Shown here: positions 6,652 to 14,491 of the stretch, one piece after another
Position numbering within the stretch: position 1 is the stretch's first letter
How the letters are laid out: the number at the start of each line of letters is the position of its first letter
Assembly: GCA_002423705.1 (NCBI GenBank)
Contig: DINW01000034.1
Location: 1 to 29,924, forward strand
Reading direction: 5' to 3'
Origin: Clostridium sp. UBA5530
GTDB taxonomy: Bacteria; Bacillota; Clostridia; Clostridiales; Clostridiaceae
DNA: 29,924 nucleotides
Notes under the pieces: model-generated
What the model saw: the letters and a program-made list of their open reading frames with translations, nothing else
Told to the model about the DNA's origin: nothing
The model's database searches: none
Position numbers and translations under genes: made by a program

Positions 6652-9510
6652 TTAATCCTCTCCTAACTTTAGTGCTTGATTAATATTAATCTTTTTAACT
6701 ATATTTATAAGTATTAATAAGCTTATAAATAATATAATAAATAGGAATACCCCAAGTTTTATATAGCCTCCAGCAAAGGATACAGGTTTAAATGGAAGTA
6801 TGACTTTCTGAGATGGATCTGTACTTAAATTCAGCATAGGTACAAATACATTTGAAATAAATCCACCTATAAGGGCTCCCATTAAGATTGCTACCCCAGA
6901 GATAAAGCATTGCTCATCAATTAGGATATTTATTATCTTTTTCATGGATAATCCCATAGCTCTTAAGATTCCAAAATCTAAGGTTCTATTCTTTATAGAT
7001 AAGGTCCAGTAGATTAAGAATCCAAGGGTTGTTATGATCATGGATGCTATAAAGGATAAAGAAAGCATTCCATTGGTACCTTGAATTATAGGAGAAGTTC
7101 TTGAATTTACTAAATCATTATATGATAAATGAAGATTTTCATAGGATATGCTATTGGCTTTTATGGAATCAAAGACTTGAGCATAGGTAGCATCTTCTTT
7201 CTTTTTCATCCATATTTCATAAGGTTGTGTAGCGCACATAGACTCTATATAATTTAAGTTCATAACTACAAACCCGGAACCAAAAGAGGCATTTGGATCA
7301 TAACCTGGCCAATAACTTATGATTTCACCTACGTAACATTCAAGATATAAAGTTTCATCAAATCTTAAATCTATTCTAGAACCCTTTGAAAGATTAAGAT
7401 CTTTAGCTATCTCGGAAGATATCAATACTGCTTTAGGTTCCTGGGCTATCAAGTTCAAATAATTATACCAATGATAAGGAAGCAAAGATGGATCAAACCA
7501 AGCAGTTTTTCCAAATTCATCTGGAATTACACCTATTACTTGCATTTTTTCATTGGAAAAGGAACCGTTGTAATTTATTCTACCGTTTCTAGTTCTTAGA
7601 ACCCTTGTGACACTTTCAACTCCATCTAATTTAGTATAAGGAGTAAAGTCTATATCCTTATAGAAGTTACCAGCAGGACCTCCTGCGCCTTCAGGTGCTT
7701 TGGATTCTGTGGTTGAATCTTTAGCACTACTATTTGCTGACATCCACCAAGGTCTTACTACCATGTCGGATCCGCTAAGGTATTTTATTTTATTTTCGGC
7801 CATAGTATTTATGGTAGAAGCAGCCTTTAAATTAAAAATCCCTGTTGATAAAGTTAAAATTAGAAATATCATAAGGAATCCATCTTTGTTTCTTCCACGA
7901 GTTATGTTAGTTAAACACACGTATAAAGAAGGCTTCCAAGAACCTCTTCCTACTTTAAATAAAAGTTTTACAACATAAGGGTATATTCTTAAGGCTACAA
8001 GCCCTATACCTAAAATTAAAAGTGTGAAGGAACCATACATAAATGGAGATATAGGCAAATTTCCTGTATCCATTTTAGAAACATTTACTATGGATTCAAA
8101 GGATTTAAATTGGTACACAGAATAAATTCCTATTCCTAAAAGAATAAAATCCAAATAAAATCTCTTCCAAAAAGGTTTGTTTTTTCTAGATCTTGCTCGT
8201 TTTTGAGCAACAATACTATCTTTAGGAGACAATGCTATAGGAATAAACATTATTAATAAAAATACAAATCCCGAAACTAAGGCATATAGCCATTCGGTTT
8301 TAGTTATGCTTATATCTAGAGCAGGTCTATCTACAAATTTTAGAAATCCGCTAGTAGCACCTAAGGCTTTGGTTATAATATAGGATACAAATGGGCTTAC
8401 TAATACGGTTATTAAAAACAATATAAGATTTTCACCTAAATATACTTTTAGTACCTGGAATCTAGAAGCACCTCTGCTTCGCAAAACAGATACTTCACTT
8501 TCATCATGTTCAAGAATCAAGCTTGAAACCATAAAAATGTAGATTATTATCATTAATATTACGGGAGCTTGTATAGTCCATAATGTTATAGAAAGCTGTT
8601 TAGTTTTAGGAACATAATTCTTAAAGGTCTCTAAAGCTGCTAGATGAATAGAACCGCCATTTTTACTATCAAGCAAGTTTTTTTGTGAATCTTCCAAGGT
8701 ACTTATTACTTTGGAGAGGCTATTAACATTTATATTAGAGTAATCTAAATGGTAAGTCCAAGATAAAGAGTTTATATAAAAGACTTCTGAATCCTCTAAT
8801 AACCTCATCATTGAGTCATAGTTTATAAAGATTTTATCAGCTTGCATAATATTTCCATCGGACCAGAAGGCATTTTCTTTATCATCTACATCAAAGATTC
8901 CAACTACCTTGATTTTTGCATATTTTTGTGAAGAGGCTTTTCTTAAAGCATAGCATTGTCCTACTTTGAGATTGTAGGTACGCCTAGTAGTTTCTGATAT
9001 TATAGCTTCCATATAGTCATCTGTAGATGAAGAAAATCCAGTACCTTCTTTGAAGGTTACATTGTTTTCTATATCAGACATATAATTGACTTTTATATTT
9101 CCACCACGTTCATCTTTAGTTTTATTATCTTCACCATAGTTAGATACAGAAATGCTTTCGCAGGTAAACTCTGTTTTTTTGCTCATAACAGGCATTCCTA
9201 ATGAATCAACTACCATATCTATTTTTGTAGCTAAGGATGAACCTGCAGATTCTATGGCTTTACTGATTGAGGGGTTTTTTGGAGTTATAATCTCCTTAGG
9301 AGTAAGGGCTTTGGTTGCAACAAAATTACCTGGATATATTTGATCCTTGGTTTGTAGTGTTTGCAAGTCCGTAGCTAAAATCTTTTTAAAAATAGCAGAA
9401 GTATACATTGGAACAGAGGTTATTATAGAGGTAGCTATAATAAAACCCGCCAATAAACTTAGTACGAGCCATTTGTTTTTTACCATTTTCCTATATAAAA
9501 AGGAAAGCAT
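6652..9510 (-). CDS. Large FtsX/MacB-type ABC exporter permease
   Basis: This 952-residue membrane protein has about ten hydrophobic helices, near residues 14-34, 308-332, 358-382, 405-427, 450-467, 490-515, 545-562, 815-838, 870-892 and 912-938. Two large outside domains lie at about 40-300 and 565-810. The FtsX-type cytoplasmic coupling segments are visible as LRSRGASRFQV (about 343-353) and LRAMGLSMKKI (about 849-859). This is the two-FtsX-domain layout rather than the four-helix MacB layout. It starts with AAAGGAGGG upstream and lies 12 nt after the membrane-fusion protein gene at 9523. With the fusion proteins and ATPases it should form a Gram-positive MacAB-like exporter. The substrate is unknown; antimicrobial peptides or lipids are plausible from the neighbouring Bce-type system. 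Confidence 0.92.
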   Translation of the reverse strand: MLSFLYRKMVKNKWLVLSLLAGFIIATSIITSVPMYTSAIFKKILATDLQTLQTKDQIYPGNFVATKALTPKEIITPKNPSISKAIESAGSSLATKIDMVVDSLGMPVMSKKTEFTCESISVSNYGEDNKTKDERGGNIKVNYMSDIENNVTFKEGTGFSSSTDDYMEAIISETTRRTYNLKVGQCYALRKASSQKYAKIKVVGIFDVDDKENAFWSDGNIMQADKIFINYDSMMRLLEDSEVFYINSLSWTYHLDYSNINVNSLSKVISTLEDSQKNLLDSKNGGSIHLAALETFKNYVPKTKQLSITLWTIQAPVILMIIIYIFMVSSLILEHDESEVSVLRSRGASRFQVLKVYLGENLILFLITVLVSPFVSYIITKALGATSGFLKFVDRPALDISITKTEWLYALVSGFVFLLIMFIPIALSPKDSIVAQKRARSRKNKPFWKRFYLDFILLGIGIYSVYQFKSFESIVNVSKMDTGNLPISPFMYGSFTLLILGIGLVALRIYPYVVKLLFKVGRGSWKPSLYVCLTNITRGRNKDGFLMIFLILTLSTGIFNLKAASTINTMAENKIKYLSGSDMVVRPWWMSANSSAKDSTTESKAPEGAGGPAGNFYKDIDFTPYTKLDGVESVTRVLRTRNGRINYNGSFSNEKMQVIGVIPDEFGKTAWFDPSLLPYHWYNYLNLIAQEPKAVLISSEIAKDLNLSKGSRIDLRFDETLYLECYVGEIISYWPGYDPNASFGSGFVVMNLNYIESMCATQPYEIWMKKKEDATYAQVFDSIKANSISYENLHLSYNDLVNSRTSPIIQGTNGMLSLSFIASMIITTLGFLIYWTLSIKNRTLDFGILRAMGLSMKKIINILIDEQCFISGVAILMGALIGGFISNVFVPMLNLSTDPSQKVILPFKPVSFAGGYIKLGVFLFIILFISLLILINIVKKININQALKLGED

Positions 9511-9522
9511 AGTATCCCTCCT

Positions 9523-10533
9523 TTAATTTGATAGAATCTCATCACCCTCTGCTAAGCCATCAATAACTTCATATTCTTGAGAGCTTTCTATGCCAAGGGT
9601 AATAAATTTCTCTATCTTATTTTCATCTTTTACAATTCTTACATAAGGAGAACCATTAAAATATTTTACAGAGCTCCTTGGAATTTTTAAAACATTATCT
9701 TTGTTATCTAAAACTACTCTTAATGAAATGGAGGAACCTAGTTTTTTCCCAGCTAAATTGTCCATCTTAAGTTTAACAGCAGTAGGTGATTTATTGCCAG
9801 AGTCAACATTTTGCTCTAACATTTCTTTAAATGGGTTTAAGGTTATAGAAGATATTTTTCCACTTTCCCCACTTGAACCTGTGGCCTTCATGCCCACCTT
9901 TACCCCCGTAGCATCATCAATTTTGGCATCTACTAGTACATTATTTGTATCAGAAATTATACATATGGGATCAGAGGCAGATATAGATTCACCTATAGCT
10001 AATTTAGAATATTTAAAGGTAACTTGTCCATCACATGGACTTAAAAGAGTTAAGGAATCCAATTGCTTTTTTACCTTTTCTAATTGCATAGATTGAAGAT
10101 CTAAATCAAGCTTTAATCCATCTTTTTGGGTTTGAGGAGCTTCAGGATCAGCACATACAGTTTTATAACTGTTATTTAATTTTTCATATTTAAGTTGTAC
10201 CTGTTTAACAGCCACCTTTACTTCTTCAGTGTCTAACTCAGCAAGAACTTGGCCTTTTTTAACTTTATCGCCTATTGTAAAATTTATCTTTGTTACAACA
10301 CCACCACTAGAATTAAAGTTTATAACCTCACTTTTCTGTGGAACCACAAAACCTGTAAAGGATACATCTTTTTCTATAGTACCTTTTGTGACCTTAACTG
10401 TTTTAGCCTTTATAGGACTAGATTTTATCAATGGAGGTGCTACTGCTTTGCTGTTGTCAGGAATGCATCCAACAAAAGAGAAGGTTGTAACAACAGAAAC
10501 AGCACAGATAAAAAGTTTAATTTTCTTAGACAT
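9523..10533 (-). CDS. Lipoprotein membrane-fusion protein (HlyD/MacA family), second in the operon
   Basis: A 336-residue lipoprotein with signal peptide and lipobox FVGC (near Cys23). It follows the family plan: GTIEKDVSFTGFVVP, a first lipoyl half with IGDKVKKGQVLAELDTEE, a charged coiled-coil over about residues 100-165 (KLDLDLQSMQLEKVKKQL), a second lipoyl half (LLSPCDGQVTFKY), a beta-barrel and the C-terminal IDGLAEGDEILSN. AAAGGAGG precedes its ATG. It is the copy nearest the intact permease, so it is the best candidate for the permease's main adaptor. In a Gram-positive cell such proteins have no outer-membrane channel to reach and probably guide substrate into or through the cell wall, or sense it. 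Confidence 0.92.
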   Translation of the reverse strand: MSKKIKLFICAVSVVTTFSFVGCIPDNSKAVAPPLIKSSPIKAKTVKVTKGTIEKDVSFTGFVVPQKSEVINFNSSGGVVTKINFTIGDKVKKGQVLAELDTEEVKVAVKQVQLKYEKLNNSYKTVCADPEAPQTQKDGLKLDLDLQSMQLEKVKKQLDSLTLLSPCDGQVTFKYSKLAIGESISASDPICIISDTNNVLVDAKIDDATGVKVGMKATGSSGESGKISSITLNPFKEMLEQNVDSGNKSPTAVKLKMDNLAGKKLGSSISLRVVLDNKDNVLKIPRSSVKYFNGSPYVRIVKDENKIEKFITLGIESSQEYEVIDGLAEGDEILSN

Positions 10534-10571
10534 TTCTTATCCTCCTTTATGTCTAGATAAATAAAATAATA

Positions 10572-11582
10572 TTATTTATCAACGATTATCTCATCTCCTT
10601 CATCTATACCTGACAACACTTCTACTTCTTTATCAGTTTTAATTCCCAAGGTTACAAATTTTTCGATTTTATCATCGCCTTTTTTAATTTTCACATAAGG
10701 AACATTATTGTATTCTCTGATTCCTTTAGTTGAAATCTTTATAACATTTTCTTTATTCTCTAAACAAACTTCTACACTGGCATTATCCTTTATAGTGTCC
10801 ATAAACTTTTTGTCAAATTGGAATATTACATTACCAGGCACTGATTCTCGATTGCCGGAATAATCTCTTTCTCCTGATTTTGGAGAAGTTGGAAGAAGTC
10901 CGATGATTTTTCCAACAGCACCATCACCAGATTTTACAGACATACCAAGTTTAAGAAATTCTGTGCCATTAACCTGAGATACAAGAATGCGACTATTAAC
11001 ATCACCTATCATGCATATAGGATCTAAAGGCGCTACTTTCTTCCCTGGAGTAAGTTCACTTTTGCAGAAATCAATTCTTCCATCGCAAGGAGCCACTACG
11101 GTTAACTCATTTAATGCATTTTTAGCACTTTGAACATTTAGTTCTTCAGCTTCTAAGTCGCTTTTAGCATTATCCTTATCTAATTGAGAAGACTTTGGAT
11201 TGTTCACTATAGAGTCATATTGAGACTTAACCTTTGCATATATGACTTCTGCCTGCTTAAGAACAATTTCAGCTTCTGAAGTATCAAACTCAGCCAATAC
11301 ATCTCCTTTTTTTACAGATTGTCCGTTTTGACAGTTTAGCTTTTTAAAAATTCCAGTAGAACGTTTTAAAGAAACTATTTCGTATTTGTCATAGGCTATA
11401 GTAGCAGATAGGTTCTCAGTTTTGGCTATGTTTCCTTTAGTGGCCTTTTCGGTCAACACATTTCCCATAGCCATAGGAGTAAACTCTTCTAGAGTTTTAG
11501 ATGAGTCGTTACAACCAGAGAAAATTAAAGTAGATGAGGCAATCAAAGAAGAAGTTATTAACAGCTTGATTTTTTTATTCAC
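10572..11582 (-). CDS. Lipoprotein membrane-fusion protein (HlyD/MacA family), first in the operon
   Basis: This 336-residue protein is the most divergent of the three adaptors. It has a lipoprotein signal peptide with lipobox FSGC, a first lipoyl half with NGQSVKKGDVLAEFDTSEAE, a coiled-coil (about residues 100-165), a second half starting VVAPCDGRIDFCK and the C-terminal GIDEGDEIIVDK. The start is GTG at 11582 with a run of six G a few bases upstream. It leads the operon, about 400 bp from the divergent response regulator gene. A separate first adaptor may form mixed complexes with the second one, or have a distinct sensing role. Confidence 0.9.
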   Translation of the reverse strand: MNKKIKLLITSSLIASSTLIFSGCNDSSKTLEEFTPMAMGNVLTEKATKGNIAKTENLSATIAYDKYEIVSLKRSTGIFKKLNCQNGQSVKKGDVLAEFDTSEAEIVLKQAEVIYAKVKSQYDSIVNNPKSSQLDKDNAKSDLEAEELNVQSAKNALNELTVVAPCDGRIDFCKSELTPGKKVAPLDPICMIGDVNSRILVSQVNGTEFLKLGMSVKSGDGAVGKIIGLLPTSPKSGERDYSGNRESVPGNVIFQFDKKFMDTIKDNASVEVCLENKENVIKISTKGIREYNNVPYVKIKKGDDKIEKFVTLGIKTDKEVEVLSGIDEGDEIIVDK

Positions 11583-11830
11583 ATTTATCCCCCCTTTTTA
11601 TAGCAATATCACTGTATATAGATAGATACGAAGGAAAAGAAAAAAAGTAACAAAATATTTAAAATATTAATATAACATTTATTTTATTTAATATTTTAAA
11701 TACTTTAGGAGACTTAAATTTAAAAATAAATCCAATGACATCCTCATGTATATCCTTAATTCTATAGAAGATAAATAATATAAACTGTATAATTGAGTAA
11801 TAGATAAAATTAGATTTATCTGATGTCTAC

Positions 11831-11873
11831 CTGTTGTAACCCTCTATCCTGTTTAGGCTAGAGATAACAGCAG
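11831..11873. other. Long interrupted hairpin in the divergent control region
   Basis: Three nested stems pair in register: CTGTTGT (11831-11837) with ACAGCAG (11867-11873, one wobble), CTCTA (11842-11846) with TAGAG (11859-11863), and CCT with AGG around a GTTT loop. On either strand it would be in an untranslated leader or operator region. I do not recognise it as a known riboswitch class. No U-run follows, so it is unlikely to be a simple terminator. The rest of 11583-11830 is AT-rich promoter-like sequence in which I could not pick convincing -35/-10 pairs. Confidence 0.45.
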
Positions 11874-11886
11874 CTACCACCCTAGA

Positions 11887-11944
11887 TAAGTTCAACTAAC
11901 ATTCAGTTGGAGGATAAATTCCAACTGAATGTTAGTTGAACTTA
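11887..11944. repeat. Perfect 25-bp-arm palindrome, copy 1 of a 57-bp hairpin repeat
   Basis: The arms at 11887-11911 and 11920-11944 are exact reverse complements, with an 8-nt loop GGATAAAT. It ends 36 nt before the response regulator start codon. Over 57 bases it aligns without gaps to the copy at 17911-17967 (shared blocks AAGT..AACT, TGGAG, GAATGTTAG and CTTA) and to the partial copy at 17197-17231. No U-run follows on either strand. It is best read as a dispersed small hairpin repeat that now sits where it could act as an operator, RNA stabiliser or attenuator. Confidence 0.8.
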
Positions 11945-11980
11945 ATAAATATGAACAATTTTAAAATAGAGGAGAAAAAC

Positions 11981-12646
11981 ATGAATAAAATTTTAATTAT
12001 AGAGGATGATATAAAGCTAAAAAAGTACATGAAAGAGTACCTAATAGGATATGATTTTCAAGTTGAATCCATTGAAGACTTTAACAAAATAAAAGATAAA
12101 ATATTGGAATCAAAGGCAGACTTAATACTTCTAGATATAAACTTACCTATGTTTGATGGGTTTTATTTTTTAAATTTTATAAGAAAAAACTTAAAAACTC
12201 CTGTGATAATTGTTTCCGCCAGAAGTGAAGAAGGGGAACAAATAAGGGGAATGGATATGGGAGCAGATGATTATATTACTAAGCCCTTTAGTATGGGGGT
12301 AGTTTTAGCAAAAATAAATGCGGTACTAAGAAGATATACAGCTAGTGAAGATAAATTTATTAGTGTAAAAAATATGATATTATATTATGAAAATATGAAA
12401 CTTAAGGTAGACGATGAATTCATAGAAGTATCTAAGAATGAATTTAAGTTGTTAAAGTTATTCATGAATAACTACAATAAAATTATCACAAGACAGGAAC
12501 TTTTAGAGGAGCTTTGGGATGATGAAATATTTGTAGATGATAATACTCTTACGGTAAATGTAACTAGACTGAAAAAAAAGCTAAGAGATTTAGATGCAGG
12601 GGCAGTTATTGAGACCAAAAGGGGGGTAGGATATGTCCTTCAGTAG
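11981..12646 (+). CDS. OmpR-family response regulator of the Bce-type system
   Basis: This 221-residue protein has a receiver domain with acidic pocket EDD (8-10), phosphoacceptor Asp52 in LILLDINLP and the conserved Lys in ITKPFS. A C-terminal winged helix follows (SKNEFKLLKLF, recognition helix near VNVTRLKKKL, ending in RGVGYVLQ). The ATG at 11981 is chosen because AGAGGAG lies just upstream and the protein then begins at the receiver domain. A TTG at 11936 in the same frame would fall inside the palindrome. It overlaps the kinase gene by 14 nt. By family it should activate the bceAB-like genes downstream, and may also control the divergent exporter operon. Confidence 0.95.
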   Translation: MNKILIIEDDIKLKKYMKEYLIGYDFQVESIEDFNKIKDKILESKADLILLDINLPMFDGFYFLNFIRKNLKTPVIIVSARSEEGEQIRGMDMGADDYITKPFSMGVVLAKINAVLRRYTASEDKFISVKNMILYYENMKLKVDDEFIEVSKNEFKLLKLFMNNYNKIITRQELLEELWDDEIFVDDNTLTVNVTRLKKKLRDLDAGAVIETKRGVGYVLQ

Positions 12647-13652
12647 TATTTTATTAAGTACTTTTAAAAAAGAAAAGAGTGCCATAGCTTTATACGTAGT
12701 AAATACTATAACCATAATGGCTTTTTATTACTTGTTATATGACAGTAGCATAAAGCTATATCCTTTAATTTTGACAACAACATTTCTGCTACTTTACTTA
12801 ATATATAAATTTTTCTGCTATAGAAATTTATACATATGCCTAAAGCAGGGAAAAGATAATCCTAAATATGAAATAAGTGAAGAAAGTCCTTTTAAAGATA
12901 TATTTGATATATTAAAGGAAGTACATAGTAGCTATATTTGTAAAATTCAAGGGTTAGAAGCAACATATGAAAATAGAGATAGGCTAATGGCGGAGTGGAT
13001 TCACAATATGAAAACATCTTTATCAGTAATCTCCTTAGGAGCAGAAAAAGGGATAGAGAGCTGTGATAGACAGGTATTTCAGGATATATTAGAGGAAAAG
13101 GATAAGCTTCAAGAAAATTTAGAGGGAGCTTTAAACATATTCAGATTGCAAGAGTTTACCAAGGATTATATCCCAGAAAAAATAAGTTTAAGGCAGTTAG
13201 TTAATAGTGCTATTAATGCTAAAAAGAAAAACTTTATTTACAATAATGTATTTCCCAAGGTAGATATAGATGAGAATTATTACATATATACAGATAAAAA
13301 GTGGGGTAAGTATGTTATAGAGCAGATTATAACTAATGCTATTAAGTACTCTTATAAAGAAAAATCTTACTTAAGATTTTATTCGGAGAAAAGGGAGAAA
13401 GTTACTTTCCTTTATATGAAGGATGAAGGTATAGGTATAAAACAACAGGATATGCCTAGGATTTTTGAACCTTTTTTTACAGGTACTAATGGAAGAGATA
13501 ACAAGGAATCTTCAGGAATAGGGCTTTATATGTGCAAAACAATCTGTGATAAATTGTGCAATGACATAAGTATAGATTCCAAGGAAGGACAAGGAACCAC
13601 TGTTACAATAAGATACTTTAATGAAGATATGCCATACCTTTCATGGCTGTAA
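12633..13652 (+). CDS. BceS-like intramembrane-sensing histidine kinase
   Basis: A 339-residue kinase with two helices near residues 15-36 and 42-62 and almost no extracellular loop between them. This is the layout of BceS-type kinases that sense through a partner permease rather than binding ligand themselves. The phosphorylated His124 lies in EWIHNMKTSL; catalytic motifs are the N-box QIITNAIKYS, the G1 box DEGIGI, the F-box region FEPFF and the G2 box GIGLYM. The start overlaps the regulator gene and has a G-rich site upstream. The downstream BceAB-like transporter is its expected sensing partner, by analogy with bacitracin and lantibiotic flux sensing in Firmicutes. Confidence 0.95.
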   Translation: MSFSSILLSTFKKEKSAIALYVVNTITIMAFYYLLYDSSIKLYPLILTTTFLLLYLIYKFFCYRNLYICLKQGKDNPKYEISEESPFKDIFDILKEVHSSYICKIQGLEATYENRDRLMAEWIHNMKTSLSVISLGAEKGIESCDRQVFQDILEEKDKLQENLEGALNIFRLQEFTKDYIPEKISLRQLVNSAINAKKKNFIYNNVFPKVDIDENYYIYTDKKWGKYVIEQIITNAIKYSYKEKSYLRFYSEKREKVTFLYMKDEGIGIKQQDMPRIFEPFFTGTNGRDNKESSGIGLYMCKTICDKLCNDISIDSKEGQGTTVTIRYFNEDMPYLSWL

Positions 13653-13653
13653 G

Positions 13654-13721
13654 GTTAAGTAATCATAATCAATTAGAAAAATTGAAATGTCACATTATAC
13701 TATAGCTATAAATTACTTAAC
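13654..13721 (+). promoter_or_regulatory. Inverted repeat in the leader of the BceA-like ATPase gene
   Basis: GTTAAGTAAT (13654-13663) and ATTACTTAAC (13712-13721) are exact reverse complements about 48 nt apart. The second arm runs straight into the GGAGGAG ribosome binding site. An inner CAATT/AATTG pair lies near 13670-13685. TTGAAA and TATACT-like boxes lie inside, but their spacing is poor. It may be an operator for the response regulator or a leader structure that affects ATPase/permease expression. Confidence 0.35.
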
Positions 13722-13735
13722 TAGGAGGAGATCAC

Positions 13736-14491
13736 ATGGCAGTTTTAGAATGTAAAAAATTGACTAAAATTTATGATGGATTCAGGGATGCAACAGGGGT
13801 AAGGGCTTTAAATGAAGTGACTTTTCAGGTAAACAAGGGAGAATTCTTAGGAATAATGGGACCAAGTGGTAGTGGGAAAACTACTCTTTTAAATATATTA
13901 TCGGGCATTGATAAGGCTTCATCAGGGGAAGTTTATATAGATGGAAAAGATATTTTAACAATGAAGAGAGATGACCTTGCGGTATTTAGAAGAAAAAATG
14001 TAGGGTTTATATTTCAGGATTTTAATTTGTTAGATAGTCTGAACATTAAAGAAAATATAGGATTCCCACTGACAGTAGACAAAATTAAACCTAGCGTTAT
14101 AGAAAATAAAGTGGAAGATATATTAGAGTTTTTAGATATAAAATCTGTAGAGAAAAGCTATCCCTATAATGTTTCAGGAGGTCAAAAGCAAAGAACAGCA
14201 GTAGCAAGAGCATTGGTTACAGATCCTAAACTAATATTTGCCGATGAGCCCACAGGAAACTTGGATTCAAAATTTTCTATGAACATCATGGAAACTTTTA
14301 AAAAGATTAATGAGGATAGAAAGGCAACAGTGGTTATGGTAACTCACGACCCTTTTGCAGCATCCTTTTGCAAAAGGATAATATTTATAAAAGATGGAGC
14401 CATAAGGCTAGAAATAAATTCTGATGGAAATAGGAAGAAATTTTTTGACAGAATAATAGAAGCCCAAGGAGTTATAGGAGGGGAACAGTAA
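13736..14491 (+). CDS. BceA-like ABC ATPase
   Basis: A 251-residue ATPase with Walker A GPSGSGKT (42-49), Q-loop IFQDFN, signature VSGGQKQRT, Walker B LIFADEPTGNLD and switch His in VTHD. The best-matching group is the BceA/YtsC/VraD peptide-resistance ATPases, given the permease that follows at once and the BceRS-type pair before it. GGAGGAG lies about 7 nt upstream of the ATG. Its stop codon overlaps the permease start (TAATGA). The C-terminal tail has about 25 residues beyond the usual end of the domain (NRKKFFDRIIEAQG), common in this group. Confidence 0.95.
   Translation: MAVLECKKLTKIYDGFRDATGVRALNEVTFQVNKGEFLGIMGPSGSGKTTLLNILSGIDKASSGEVYIDGKDILTMKRDDLAVFRRKNVGFIFQDFNLLDSLNIKENIGFPLTVDKIKPSVIENKVEDILEFLDIKSVEKSYPYNVSGGQKQRTAVARALVTDPKLIFADEPTGNLDSKFSMNIMETFKKINEDRKATVVMVTHDPFAASFCKRIIFIKDGAIRLEINSDGNRKKFFDRIIEAQGVIGGEQ

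Noticed and set aside
11821..11880. Matching the spacer hairpin to a T-box, GEMM, preQ1 or SAM riboswitch.
   Set aside because: None of the conserved core sequences of those classes are present.
11887..11944. Reading the palindrome as an ordinary intrinsic terminator.
   Set aside because: No U-run follows on either strand, and it lies between divergent gene starts where no transcript should end.
11936..11980. A TTG start at 11936 for the response regulator.
   Set aside because: It lies within the palindrome, has no ribosome binding site and adds residues ahead of a normal receiver-domain start; ATG 11981 has a good site.
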